Part shown: one piece after another, positions 39,500 through 52,335 of the stretch
How positions within the stretch are numbered: the stretch's first letter is position 1
Layout of the letters: the number at the start of each line of letters is the position of its first letter
Assembly (NCBI GenBank): GCA_012861695.1
Contig: JAAOOA010000086.1
Coordinates: 23,580,403 to 23,644,402 of the forward strand
Reading direction: 5' to 3'
Source: Trematomus loennbergii
Lineage: Eukaryota; Chordata; Actinopteri; Perciformes; Nototheniidae
DNA length: 64,000 nt
Made by a program: the position numbers and the translations under genes
Notes under the pieces: model-generated
The model's database searches: none
The model's input: the letters and a program-made list of their open reading frames with translations, nothing else
Told to the model about the DNA's origin: nothing

Positions 39500-40082
39500 C
39501 AGTGTTGTAGTCAAGTCACCAATTCACGAGTCCAAGTCACTCTTGAGTCACCACTCTTCGAGTCCGAGTCCAAGTCCGAGTCACCTAGGGAGAGTCGTAG
39601 TCGAGTCCGAGTCCAAGTCCGAGTCACCCAAGGAGTGTCCGAGTAGAGTCCGTGTCCCAGTCATCATTACCTGTGTTCGAGTCCGAGTCCAAGTCACCCA
39701 AGGAGTGTCCGAGTTGAGTCAGAGTCCGAGTCATCATTACCTGTGTTCGAGTCCGAGTCCAAGTCTGAGTCACCCAAGGAGTGTCCGAGTCGAGTCCGAG
39801 TCCCAGTCATCATTACCTGTGTTCGAGTCCGAGTCCAAGTCACCCAAGGAGTGTCCAAGTCGAGTCCGAGTCCGAGTCATCATTACCTGTGTTCGAGTCC
39901 GAGTCCAAGTCCGAGTCACCCAAGGAGTGTCCGAGTCGAGTCCGAGTCCGAGTCCAAGTCATCGTGCGCGAGAATTCACGAGTCCAAGTCCGAGTCGTGT
40001 CAATCAGTGCGCGAGTCCGAGTCGAGTCACGAGTCCCAAAAATCGGCACTCGAGTCAGAGTGCCTCGAGTGCTCCATCTCTG
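39500..40082. mobile_element. hAT-like element (583 bp) expanded by an internal minisatellite
   Basis: Perfect 8-bp duplications CTACATTG flank it (39492-39499 and 40083-40090). The left end is CAGTGTTGTAGTCAAGTCAC; the right end inverted starts CAGAGATGGAGCACTCGAG. Between them lie four to five units of 70-82 bp, each anchored on TCATCATTACCTGTGTTCGA and filled with GAGTCC/AAGTCC hexamers (anchors at 39661, 39731, 39807 and 39877). The 184-codon Ser-Pro-rich frame and its neighbours are translations of the hexamer array. Confidence 0.9.
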
Positions 40083-40090
40083 CTACATTG

Positions 40091-41815
40091 TGAATGATGT
40101 GTAGAGCTGAATGTATTTCCATGTCAAAAGATTGAAAGGATGAATGAAAAAAGTGTTTCTCCATCAATCAAACTATTCCTTTAGACCCAGAACGTTTAGA
40201 CTAGCACAGATGTGTTTTCTAACCAATTTCTGTCTATCTATCTTAGTAAATACAAAAAGAAATAAAAACGATTTTCAGCAGTTTTTTAGAGATCTGGAGC
40301 CAAGTTTTTTCTTCCATGCAAGATCATAATAAAATACAAATCAATTATGATGTCAACCATCTTTTACAAACTACCTGATGCCTTGTGGCACTGCTGAACA
40401 AAATCGACTAAACATTTCAGTGTAGCTGTTTTCAATAAATGTTTTCAGTTCCTTTTAGCAAGAGGCAGAAAGCTAAATTCTGAGCAAGCTTTCTGCACAT
40501 GTTTACAAACCTAACATTTGGTGTAATTGCAGAATTAGCCTGTTATTTGTGAAGATGTGACGACGCTTTGTAATTGCCTGTGATTATCATGTAAATCCTA
40601 TCAGGTGGCTTCTTTAAATTAATACAAAATGTTTGGCATTTTGATTACAGTGCAGCGTCGTACACCCTCATGTAAATACACATCAGCCGTGCAGTTTCCA
40701 TAACTGAATCATCTTGCAGTCAGAGACAAAGGAGCTCTTTCTAGGCTCAGATTATGAACCGTAATTGGATTGCATAATAATCCACTCAAGTGATGTTCTG
40801 GATTATGATACACTAAAGGGGTGAGGGAGGCAGACATGTGAAGCTTTGGTGCTATCTTCCTGATAAATATGATTTGTTTGATGGTTTGTGCTTGGATGAT
40901 TACAATAGCGCAAAGCCTCTCCAAATTGACGTGTCAGTGCTTCATCACTCCGCCTCAAGTTGTTTTCTTTGACGCTATTTTTTTTTTGTAACATCAAAGT
41001 AGAATTCATGTTGCAGTAATAATCCCATTTTATTAAATGTTGCATTTCCTTGGTAGGGCAGAGACAACTGACAACCAGTCATGACATGTGCAGTTATATG
41101 ATTCATTATTTCTTGACGCAAATCGTTTCAACATTTTATTTCCAGTTCAATCTGAACCAAATCAAACAGGTATGCATATCAAGAAACTGTGGCTGACGGC
41201 ATATTCTGTTCTGAGATAAATATGGCACAGGTTCTAAAAAGGAGGAGTTTAGGATTTGATCATGTCAAATTATGTTTTAATGGGAAAATAAATATCTTTT
41301 CTGTCTGATTTGCAACTAAAACACAAATGCAGAAAGAAGAAAAAACTCAAATAAAGAGGACCTTTATTTTTGCAAATGCCATTAAGAAGAGTCATTTCAA
41401 CAATGAGTAATTGACTGTGATTTCTCATCCTCTCTGAAAAGTGGAATTAATAAGTAAATCGGTAAATTGGCCTCCTGTTAGTTTATTTTTCGAAATATTG
41501 CTTTTGAATATTGTGCAACCAAATAAATATGTAATAATAAATCTTTCTTCCCTCCCCATTATTTTTGACAGCTTTGCAGGTTTAGAGAGGAAATAAGTAT
41601 TTTGAGACAGCACATTGCACTAAATCACAGTTTTCCACTGCATTATATTGTGATGACCACAATCAAATCATATTCATGTGATGTTTGCTTAAAGACCAAT
41701 GCATATTCATTTGCATCATTTCCTTATTATTTTATAAGTCAAATCAGTCAAAGCGATGTACGTAAAAAAACATGATGGTTTGTCTTGTCTTGCACATTTC
41801 ACACCAAATCACACC
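40091..41815. other. Non-coding stretch, nothing recognised
   Basis: AT-rich with no transposon ends found. The 40540-40760 segment is low-repeat and includes AAATTAATAC and TGATTACAATAG motifs, too little for a call. Confidence 0.4.
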
Positions 41816-41817
41816 AA

Positions 41818-42263
41818 CCCCTAGATTCCACCGGGTCCGTCTGCGCCACGTTACGGCCCCGTTACGGCCCCGTTAAGGCCCCGTTACGGGCCCCGTTACG
41901 GCTGCGCCACGGCGTTCACAGCGATCGCAGCACTCTAGTCAATGGGTGCTATTCCACCAGACACGCCGCGTTACCAGGCACTGTGTAAATTATATATATA
42001 GAATAATTATGATGATGAATGCATTTTTTTACCACTAAAATACAGCAACACATCTTTGATTCATGTCCTTTATAACTGGAATATTACAATTATTACTGAC
42101 TTTGTCTGTACAAAGTAGCCTGTCCAGGAAATATGCCCAAATCAACAAAAACTGCGAGCCGGCAGGCAAGACGCTCCGCTTCTGAAACGTGCCCGGTAGG
42201 GTTTGACGTTGTAGGAGGTCGGAACAAAACCGCGGCGCAGACGGACCCGGTGGAATCCCGGGG
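41818..42263. mobile_element. 446-bp inverted-repeat element, Harbinger-like size and termini
   Basis: A 24-bp perfect inverted repeat starts GATTCCACCGGGTCCGTCTG at 41824-41847 and is matched at 42234-42257, with CCCC/GGGG just outside. Flanking triplets are CAA and TAA. Near the left end a five-unit array of GTTACGGCCCC (11-12 bp, about 41850-41905) is present. A degenerate second copy of the terminus (ATTCCACCAGACACGCCGCG) lies at 41951. Non-coding. Confidence 0.65.
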
Positions 42264-45018
42264 TAAGTAAAACATGAGAAAAGACGTGAATCAGTTTCAA
42301 CACTAATGGTTTTGTGGTATGCTGTCAAAGCTGGTTTTGTCAGCTTGATATTTTACAAACCATTTACATGCGAGTCTGCCTTAACCACCTGTTGCAGGCT
42401 CCAACTGGTCACACTAGCGTCCGCAGTATATGGCCTTTTAAAATGATGAATATAGCTTCCCCTTTGTGACTGAGGCTCCATGATCTTATTATCCAGCTCC
42501 ATAAAGAACTTGTTCCCAGCTTGTTAGAAAGACATTACATCTAAATGATTATTGCCCATGTAGGCTACACTGGCTCTTTCTAGAGACGGTTAGCAACCGA
42601 GAGGAAGGCGAGGGGACATAACAAGATACATAAGAGTGGGTGTAATGGAGAAATGGAAAACGGCATTGGATAATTCATCAATTATCCATACTTAGAGCAA
42701 GGAAGTGGATGGTGGATGGGGGTGAGACAGGGGATCGGCAAGCAGGAGAAGAAGCAGACACGGTTCATATGAACAAAAGGCTTCACAAATTCAGAGATTT
42801 AAACTCACATGAAACACTTAAGAAGAGACCAAATATATAAGAAAGGCAAGAAAAACAGAGGTATTTAAGGAAGGGAAACAAGGAGAGGTGAGAACGAGAG
42901 ATTGTATAAGAGACAGTGAGTGTAAGAGAAATAGAGAGAGGCCACTAATCCCAACAGGAAACATTTATGATTAGATTTACCCTTCCCCTGGGGATTAGAA
43001 GCTTTGATAAAACCTTCAACCAAAACCCAAATCAATTTCGTCAGGGTGTAACATTTACAAGCAGTATCTTGCCTCATCACCCTTACCAATAGACAAACCT
43101 CCCAGAGTGAAGACCGTGACATTTCTTACTTAAGCCACTTTTTAAGGCTCCCTACTGTCAAAAGCTCTTCTGACTGAGCCGTATTAGGCTCTTACAAACA
43201 GCATGGTGCGATGTAAACCAAGTTATCCAGTGCATTTGCCGTATTCACTCAACGTGAAACATACAAAATAGGACATGCACTCCTAAACGGTTGTGTTGCC
43301 ATTTGCTGTGAGGTTTTAAAATCTCCTGGATGCCAAAAGAAAGATGGAGGGAGTGCAGTAGGATAAAGAAGACAATAATAAAAACGAACAAGGCAACCTA
43401 AGTGACCCTAAATTCTTATTAATACAGTGCTTGTCTAAGCTGTCACTCGAAATATGAAAAAAGGTCAGGTTTAATTGAGTCCTTGCTAACTTGAATAACT
43501 GAACTTAGCTCTTTTGGTGGCTATAACATGTCTCTATATACTCTTAAAAAACAAATCACACTGAAGGTTTACACAGTTTATGGCTGTATCAGATTATATT
43601 ATATATGTATTATTTATACAAGTAATTTTTACAGTCTGTTTGCTAATTCTGAATCTAAAAGGATATGCATGCATCAGCTAGAGGATACAACACATCTCAG
43701 CTTTTTTTTGTGTGCAGTAGAGGATTTCATATAGAATGATTTCATAGCAGATATTTCTGATTTGATCTCATCCACTTTTTGCAAATTATCCACAGCTGAC
43801 CTTGGGTAAAAGTTTGGTTTTGGCCCTGCAGTGAGAAACACCCTTAGGCAATCCACCTTGACTGCTGCTGTATAACTGTACCAATGTGTTAGTGTGTGGT
43901 GTGTGTTGTGTGTTTGCTCCCCTTACACAACAAATCAGTAAAACTCATTTTTCCCACTGTGGCACAGTGCTGGGAGTTTGAGCGTAGTCCTAACCGTGCT
44001 TGGCAAGCAGAACACAGAGCAGCACAAGTCCTGGGAGAGCCGGCAGCTAAAGCTAATCACTGCAAAGACATGACACACACCCACACATCTGCCCGCGCCC
44101 ACACAAATGCACATGCAAATGCTGTCGTCCGTGCACACACATACACACAGGCTCTTACACACACTATTAGCAGAAGCGGACGCAGAAGAGCGGAGGAACG
44201 TACTTCAACCAAATTGGATTAAGAGTGTCATCTAATATGGAACAAGCGTTAGAGGGTTCCCTTGAAACTTTGCAGTTAAGGGATAGCAGCGTTGAAAAAT
44301 GAGCTGCATGCTTCTTGGTTAGAAGACAATTCAGATTCCTCTTGGTTGGGAGAGCACGGTGTGGGAGGGGAGAGGAATGGAGAGAGGAATGGAGAGAGGC
44401 CTCTACATCCAGGGAGATGATCCTCCTTTTGAGCGCCCATCCGATCATGATCAGTGCCCACGCCTCAATTCGGACAGACTCAAAATATGAGAACAGATGA
44501 TGCATAAGACCACTCCAGCTCTATTCTCCTGACTCTGTCTTGCATTTTCATTGTCCTCCTATGCCTCTGTGTCTTCCTTTCTTTGCAATTTTCTCCCCAA
44601 GCACTGACTATACATTTATGAATTTGCAGTGCAAGCATTCTCTGCTCGCCCATTCCCTTCTCATACATTCTCCATCTGTTCGTATGGGCCCATTTTATGT
44701 AGTGTGTCCCAGGGTGGGCAGAACCTCAGGGGCAGCTGGGGGCATCGAGGCCCCTTGGCATACCCATTACACTGCCCAAGGCATGCCCATGGTAGAGAAT
44801 GGCACATTGTCCTTCAACATGGAAAATAGCCTGCATCAAATATGGAGCAGCTAAACAGGAGACCAGAGACAGATGCCACAGAATGACAGGGTGCTTTGTT
44901 TGCTCAATTGTTGTAAAACCTTCAGCACACGTTGAGTTGTCACAAAAAAATTGAATCACACCTCCTCCTGTGTTGTAGTTTCCCTAAGCAGGAAGCACAT
45001 TGTATGGCAGCCTCAGCA
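42264..45018. other. Non-coding stretch, nothing firmly recognised
   Basis: Purine-rich between 42830 and 42945, an imperfect CACA-rich segment at 44070-44165, and a 12-bp GGAATGGAGAGA duplication near 44375-44398. Open frames up to 112 codons have no domain. Confidence 0.4.
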
Positions 45019-45092
45019 TGAATGTGTGTGAATAGGTGAAGACTGGACAAGCCTTATTCAGCATAAGTGCAGTCCATTTACCGTTTACCATT
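45019..45092 (+). mobile_element. SINE 3' tail fragment, same family as 13.15 kb
   Basis: The GTGAATAGGTGAAGACTGGA segment and GCAGTCCATTTACCGTTTAC match the last 80 bp of the SINE at 13149-13434. The promoter head is absent. Confidence 0.65.
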
Positions 45093-45505
45093 TTTCTTGT
45101 CACTGTCATATGTTCTTTCAGATCACTTATGTACTTATGATACAAATGTAACTGGGTTGATTGGAATTATAGAGTCTTTCAGGATTAAGCCAGGTTTGGC
45201 TACATTCTGTCTTTTGTGTACATGAGCATTATATATGTATAGCTAAGTGCCATAAAGTTACAGGAAAACTAGGCCCAGTGGTCTTAACAGCATGTCATAT
45301 TGTTGGAATTAAGTGTTGGAAGTTGACATGTAAAGGTGAGGCAGCATTTTAATAGCAGCACTTGAGGCTCAAAAGGTTCACGGTTAACTGTGCTACATAG
45401 GAGGGGATCCGGGGGGTTATGAGTAATGTAGGCGGTGGAGTGCATTGAGTGAAAGCCCATGAGTGTGTCAGCACAGTGCTGTCAACCTGTTAAGAGGTAG
45501 TAGTG

Positions 45506-45507
<2 letters not shown>
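45093..45507. other. Non-coding spacer
   Basis: Nothing recognised. Confidence 0.4.
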
Positions 45508-45562
<55 letters not shown>

Positions 45563-45595
45563 TGTGGGTGTGTGTGTGTGGTGTGTGGTGTGTGT

Positions 45596-45669
<74 letters not shown>
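45508..45669. repeat. GT microsatellite with GGTGT interruptions
   Basis: About 160 bp; interruptions cluster at 45560-45600. It lies only about 190 bp from a CA array of opposite orientation, so the two could pair. Confidence 0.98.
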
Positions 45670-45671
<2 letters not shown>

Positions 45672-45860
45672 GGTACGTAGATGATGTAAAGAGATGTTAA
45701 GGAGCTTGTTCCATCATGCTGATGAGCTCCGTAATACAATGTAGTTGTGATTCTCTGACAGAGCTGAGGACGCTTTCCAGAACATCATCTCCATTATCTG
45801 TGTATACATTAACCTTGAGCACGGAGGCGGGCAAGTGGATGCCACACATACTGTACACAA

Positions 45861-46619
<759 letters not shown>

Positions 46620-46770
46620 GTTTACTGTAAAGAGGGCATAGCTCTAAAGGGGAGACCTGGGATAACGATATTCAATTTAGTTCCGATATTTTCAGGTGAT
46701 AGGTCAAGGGACCCCTTTGAACATGACTTTGCTAGTTTTCCACAAATGGTTTTAACAACTGACTTGTAAG
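46620..46770 (+). repeat. Degraded dispersed repeat fragment
   Basis: The phrase GATAGGTCAAGGGACCCCTT followed by TGAACATGACTTTGCTAGTTTT is a motif I associate with a dispersed fish repeat. There is no second copy in the window and no visible ends, so this rests on general familiarity only. Confidence 0.3.
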
Positions 46771-47408
46771 TATATCTAATCTGCTAATTAAAATCATACT
46801 TATGGTGAGTTCCTAAAGTCAAAGTCCAATAAAGTTCGAATCTATTCCAAGTTTTTTCAACAGGTGAAATGATATGATACAACAGTGGGTGTGGAATACA
46901 TTTGTTTCAATCCCAGCCAGAGGAGAGGAAACAATGCTTTTCAGCTTGGCGTTAAATTACTCTTAATTCCTCTTTTTGTAGGCTCTCAGACGCTTTGAAA
47001 AGACAGATGTGAGAATATCTAAGTCCCTTGCTCATCTCTGATCATTCAGGGCAGACAGCAGAGTTGCAGACTGGTGGGCTGCTGCTGTTTAAGCTAAAGA
47101 AGTGGAACCAGAAGTGCCCCTTAGAGAGGAATATTGCATAATCAACCCATCCCTCAGCCAAGAACCTTTATTGTCAAGGACATACGCTGGGAGCCTGCTA
47201 ATGCTTCCGCTTCAGTGTACGTGTACCGCTTAGCAGAATACAGCCAGGTGCAGGTTCAACACAGTTATAAAACCATATTGATCCTGATGCATTCACTGTG
47301 GGATGAAGCATTGTGAAGTTCTCCACATACAGTTACACATCCCTTTAAATACAGCATACCACACATGAGCAATACAGCACAGTCAGTCTTTAGTGAGTGT
47401 GTCTAAAA
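46771..47408. other. Non-coding spacer
   Basis: A 60-codon frame at 47134-47316 has no recognisable features; nothing else seen. Confidence 0.4.
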
Positions 47409-47642
47409 GCTCTTACACACCAATCTGACACCAAAGAACACGTCCCGACGGACCCGACTGTTGTGTCGCCTCACGTCTCCTGCGTCTTGGCCAACAGTCG
47501 CACTGGAACACACCGCAAAGACTTCAGCCGACGGCCAAGTAGCACGTACAAACTGCGCATGCGTGAGTGGCAATAACTCTCCTTACCAGCAGGCGGCGGT
47601 AGTGTGTATTCGTCATTCAGAAGAGGCAACAACCGGAAGACA

Positions 47643-48035
47643 GGGTGTTTTCTCAATCGCGAGTACGCTTGCTTGGTAGCACATGTCTGCCGAGCATATT
47701 GCTTCAGAAGCGAGGCAAGAATACTTCCTGGCATTCGGAAAACAAAGAGTGGAACAGGCTAGCAAGTGTGCAGGTGTGCGTCATATGAGAGGCCCCGCCT
47801 TACATCTTCCGCCACAGATTTGGGGAAATTGGTCCGTGCGCAAAGCATTGTGGGGATTTTAAGACCGCGGAGTCTACTCATGTGCAGCCTCGATATTTCT
47901 CCAAACGGAGTACGCCGGGCTCGGTAGATTTCCAAGTATGCTGGAGATTGGAACAGTACTTCGGCGGCACTCGATGACGTAGTATGCTTGAAATAGTGGC
48001 TCTGCAGCAGCTTTACTCGCGATTGAGAAACACCC
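47643..48035. mobile_element. 393-bp nested inverted-repeat element
   Basis: The left end is GGGTGTTTTCTCAATCGCGA and the right end inverted is GGGTGTTTCTCAATCGCGAG, differing by one T, flanked by ACA at 47640-47642 and 48036-48038. Interior sequence has CATTGTGGGGATTTTAAGAC and CGGCACTCGATGACGTAG motifs. No protein-coding capacity. Its position inside the larger element shows it arrived later. Confidence 0.75.
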
Positions 48036-48298
48036 ACAGACTGCGTGATACACCGAGAGAAGAAGAACAGACTGCGTGATATAAACAAACAACAAATAGC
48101 GCGTGCGTTCCATTTTCACTCTACAACGAGAAGCTCATGGGGCTTTCCCGAACCTGTGTCGAGAGCTGGAGTTACATTAAATCTCAGATTTGCCTTCTTA
48201 ATAGTTTGTTTGGGTCCCTCACTTCCGTTTCGCTTCTCATGCACTGGTTCGCTAAGCTGAACAGCCAATCAGAGTGATTTATTTATCCGGCGGCCTTT

Positions 48299-48382
48299 TA
48301 CCGACAGCCTACCGACAGCCTACCGACAGCCTACCGACAGCCTACCGACAGCCTACCGACAGCCTACCGACAGCCTACCGAC
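48299..48382. repeat. 11-bp minisatellite, CCTACCGACAG
   Basis: About seven to eight consecutive near-perfect units between two GGCCTTTTACCGACAG flanks. The 60-codon frame with PTAYRQ-type repeats is its translation. Confidence 0.95.
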
Positions 48383-48536
48383 GGCCTTTTACCGACAGCG
48401 GCGGAAGGTGTCAGCACGACCGAAAAGACACGACGGGTCGGGACACACCAATCTGAGTAGGGCGACAGGACGCTCATCGATGGCCAGACATCTATCGACA
48501 TCTATCGACGCCGAAAATCGGCTTGGTGTGTAGGGA

Positions 48537-48735
48537 CCTTAAGTGGTTGTGAATTGCTGTCGAATCAGATAAGGTGCATTTTATCTTTATCAAATGGTAA
48601 CCACAGCGAGTAGCACACTACTGAACTAGGGCCAGTGGAGGTCCCCTGGGAAACACACACACTTGAACACATTGTGTGCCTGTGAACACACAAACAAACA
48701 TCCACAAATATTTAATTAGAATTTAGATGAGAAAC
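48537..48735. other. Short non-coding spacer
   Basis: Nothing recognised. Confidence 0.4.
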
Positions 48736-49139
48736 TACTAGAAAAAATATCACTCGTCACCGGCTTGATCTTCAATATCGGGATACATGTATTTATTATC
48801 CTTGCAAGAATGGAAGTAATCATCACACACAGAGCTGCATGGGACAAATAGTTCCTGAACCTGCTTATATACAAGAGAGGGAGTTACACAGTCACAAGAT
48901 GGAGAATACCGGTTCAAACCAGTATTCTATGCTTAGTTCAGATTAGCTAAGGCCTGCGTAAACTATAAACATGACAGTCATATGTCTATCTCCATAGAGG
49001 CTGAATCATCATGTTAATCACATAGCTATCATATGCCTAAAACAGTCCTGACGCTCTTCTAGGTAATCATACATCCTGTTACGTACACAGCTACGTAGGG
49101 CCTTTGTTATCATGTGTACTCTGATATTAGAAGAGAACA
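48736..49139 (-). mobile_element. Solo-LTR-like repeat, copy 2 (intact)
   Basis: About 404 bp, reverse complement of the 3.0-kb copy. On the minus strand it runs TGTTCTC...CTAGTA with CTTGTATATAAGCAG and an AATAAA in the same positions. It lacks the 580-bp insertion: the corresponding site reads GATATTTTTTCTAG uninterrupted. No retroelement coding sequence adjoins either side, as expected for a solo LTR, though I see no clear target duplication. Confidence 0.55.
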
Positions 49140-51956
49140 TCAAGTGGAAAATGATAACTCACATGCATAATACATAATGACATGCTGGTATACACACATT
49201 TATTTCTATTTTGAGATGTTTATATTTCAGAATTGTTTATTTCTACTCTTTTAATTTGTTATTATGTGCAATGCCTTGTTTTTTTTAATGCTGCTGCAAC
49301 AAAAAAAATCCCTAATTAAGATTAATAAAGTACATCTTATCTTAAATACAGGTGAACCCTCTAGCACATGCAGTGAAGACATTATGTCGTTTGTTGCTAA
49401 AGCAGCATTTGTGATATTTGGTTTACCGGAGGGAAAGTTGAAGAACGGGTAAGATGGGTTTATATCTGAACTGCAGACGACCTAATGTTTGTTTTTTTCT
49501 TGTGTGAAAGACCATAGGCAAACTGTGTGTGTTCACTCCTCTGCGCTGTTAGAAATACAGAGAACATGTTTGTGCACAGAGCATGAGATTTAGTGAATGT
49601 AGCTAATGGCCGTTTAACAACCTCCAGTTCTATATGTGGTAAGCAAAGGGCATGGGAGCATAGCTCACTGAAAGTTGCCCTTTTCAAACCTCTGCGTTAA
49701 CACTGTGAAATTGTAATCAGACTTGTGTACATGGAATAAAAGAAAATACCCATTTTTAGTTTGTTTTCGCATTTATTTCCAGCAAACTTAATTTGTTGGC
49801 CATGAGGCACTGTGTTCGACATTTTGGATAAATACCACAGCAATTATTATGGTAAATGAATGACATATGGGGCTAGGAAGATGCTTTTATCCAAAGTGTT
49901 TACATGTCAGTGGCTTCACACATTTAAAGTATAATTGGTTCTCAGTGAAGTGAAGAAGGGCTCCACAAACTTAATCATTTTCAAAGGTGATCCTGAGGCA
50001 ATGCATGCACAATCAGCTACTTAGATGCTTTTTTTGTTCAGAACATTTGATGTACAAAACAAATGACTTAGTTACTGTTGCTATGCCTGTTTACCTTTCT
50101 GCTGCAGCCTGACAGAAATATATACACTTCACAGCAACTACGTTTACATGCACATTAATACAGCACTTTGATTGCAAATAGGACACAATTCCAAATGTGA
50201 AAGATTGTAAGAGGCTGTGTTCCTGTGTTTGTAAAATTCCCCCAAATGCTCTCAAAGAAAGTGACACAAAGAAGCACAAGGGCATGGGATATACTGTATG
50301 TTGAAGTGGCATTTGTGTGGCATTTCCACATTATGAAGCAACATAGTTGTCCAACACCAAGAGAAAAAGAACATATAAGTTCCTCTTCTCCCTCCAAAGT
50401 AAGGAAAGTTGTGACTCTGCTAATACCGATCCAGGCTAGAGAGCTGAGGTAAAAGAGAAGGCAATGATACGGAATTTATCCAAAGCAGGAGGAGCTCGGG
50501 TTTCAATCTCCATGGATAATGTGATGTGGCATGGCAAGATTTTAGAGCTAGTGCTTTTGTAGGAAATGCTTCATTGTAAGGTGAATACATTAAAGAAACA
50601 ATACAGCCTCTAGAGGTGCTGCTTCCCAGAGGGCACGTTACAGAATAGAATAGATCCTGCCACCGAGTATGCAGTTTGAAAAAGTATACCCTATACGTAC
50701 CCATTGTTGAGGAACAGACATACAGGATATGTTCAAGATAGGACAAATAGGACATGTAATAGCACCACAATATGATATAGGATTAGACATAGAGCTGTGG
50801 TGGAGAAATGGGAACCTTCTTAGTGCAGTATGAATAACTTGGAAGGCTCTAACACCATTATATTGTTTATTTACATTCATTATTCACGAAGCTGCCCCTG
50901 AAATGATACACCACAAGTCAATCATTTAAAAAAGGTAGAATGAAAGTCAAAAACAACACCGCAGGAGGGGTGAATTGTCGGCCACTGAAGTATCAAGTTG
51001 ATTCAAACTTTATAATTCATAAACTTTGAAGCTAACGTACTGAAGTATAACGGTTTAAATGACTATTTCCCCAAGGACAGAGATAGTCGAGTGTGTGTCT
51101 TGCATCTGCTGTATTTTATTCTCTGTCAGTTATGTCAAATAGCTGGTTTCTTTGACATCCATGCACAGAAATCTGCATGTGTCTTCATCCATACATTTAC
51201 TCACATACATGAAAGCAAATGCAAACAAAGACACAAATGTGCGTCTGTTTGACAGGACACCGTATTTCTTCTTAAAACGCCTGAGACCAAAATATCAACA
51301 CATGCATTCATTTCTACCTCTCTCTCTCTCTGTCACACACAAACAACAAACAATACGATATCTATTATTTCATGCTGTCACTTCAAATTGATACATGACA
51401 ACGTTAGGGATGCCTAATTTTGGACTGCTCAGTTCCACAGTGGTAAATAATGAAAAGCGCTGTAGAGTAGAGAGCCCAGAGCTCATTGTGTAACGTCTGC
51501 CAGTCTGGGCTGACTAACCAAATCAGTCACTAGTGTGATAGATTTGTTTACCAAATCTTTTGACAAGGGAAACCTTATGTAACTGCCTGGGACTTGTGTT
51601 TGTTTGTGTGAGTTTGTCTGCAGGGATCAAGCCCCACAACACACATGTAAGAGATAGCAATGTGATATAAAGACATTATATATATGACATACAAAACCAC
51701 CAGAAAAGTCCATTCTTTTCTGTACAAGGGGATATGCAGAGTGCGTTACAAGTATACTTTCACTCTTTCATCAGAATGTATTGACATACAACAAATGTAC
51801 TTTGGTGTATTGGTGCATTCTTTAAAATTAGAAAAAAAGAAAGTAAAATTATGAGCAAATATTGATATAAAAAAAGAATAAGAAATATATAAAAAAGAAA
51901 AGGTTAATGAAATGGAATTGGTACTATATATGGCAACAAAGATACATATAATATCA
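49140..51956. other. Non-coding stretch, nothing firmly recognised
   Basis: A GCTTTTATCCAAAG motif at about 49884 recalls the SINE tail but is too short to annotate. Open frames up to 116 codons on the minus strand (50420-50770) have no domain. Confidence 0.4.
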
Positions 51957-52029
51957 TAGCATATAATATAATATAATCACGTAGCATATAATATAATATA
52001 ATATAATCACATATATCATATCATATAAT
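51957..52029. repeat. AT-rich ATAAT pentamer array
   Basis: Imperfect (ATAAT)n blocks separated by CACGTAGC and CACATATATC; a 30-bp unit occurs about twice. Confidence 0.85.
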
Positions 52030-52335
52030 GCATGCATTAATCATAGGTTATTTGCATCATGAAATAAGCCTTTACTGTTGCTATGGTTACCTTTGGAGAC
52101 TGGCTGCCAATCAAAAGCTTTTAATTTAAATGGCCATATTCACATATAGAGCATAAAAGGTGTAATTGGAGTCTTTTATGAATAAGTTATTATGTGTAAT
52201 GCTCTCTAAATATGGTTGGATTTATAACATAATGGAATATTATGCAGTTGCCTCTGCCCGCGGTAAAATGTCCGAAAATTAGAGAAGGAGCCTAATGTCA
52301 TGAATGCCCATTTGGCAAGCAACACAAATACCCTG
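52030..52335. other. Low-repeat sequence with RFX X-box and octamer, candidate enhancer
   Basis: GTTGCTATGGTTAC at 52077-52090 is close to the palindromic RFX X-box. ATTTGCAT at 52050-52057 is a perfect POU octamer on the reverse strand. CCTTTG, CCAAT and TCAAAAG (TCF/SOX-like) follow within 30 bp, then AT-rich homeodomain-type sites. No repeat similarity or open frame of interest. Site matches are seen in the sequence; enhancer activity is inferred. Confidence 0.35.

Larger units (their letters stand above)
47409..48536. mobile_element. 1.1-kb PIF/Harbinger-like element containing a nested element
   Basis: The left end GCTCTTACACACCAATCTGA faces an inverted right end GGTCCCTACACACCAAGCCG. 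Additional inward-facing ACACACCAATCTGA and GTCGGGAC/GTCCCGAC motifs repeat inside both ends (47429 onwards and 48430-48460), a layout resembling the 32.5-kb element. The flanking triplets (AAA and TTA) do not match, so the target duplication is unproven. GCTCTTACACACC-type GC-rich ends with no coding sequence suggest a non-autonomous member. It holds the element at 47643-48035 and the 11-bp array at 48299-48382. Confidence 0.6.

Noticed and set aside
39661..39990. CRISPR-like regular spacing of repeats
   Set aside because: The units are contiguous tandem repeats without unique spacers, in vertebrate DNA, inside a transposon.
39543..40097. 184-codon Ser-Pro-Glu repeat frame that could suggest a repetitive protein
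   Set aside because: It is the translation of a GAGTCC minisatellite inside a transposon with clear target duplications; open frames occur in several phases.
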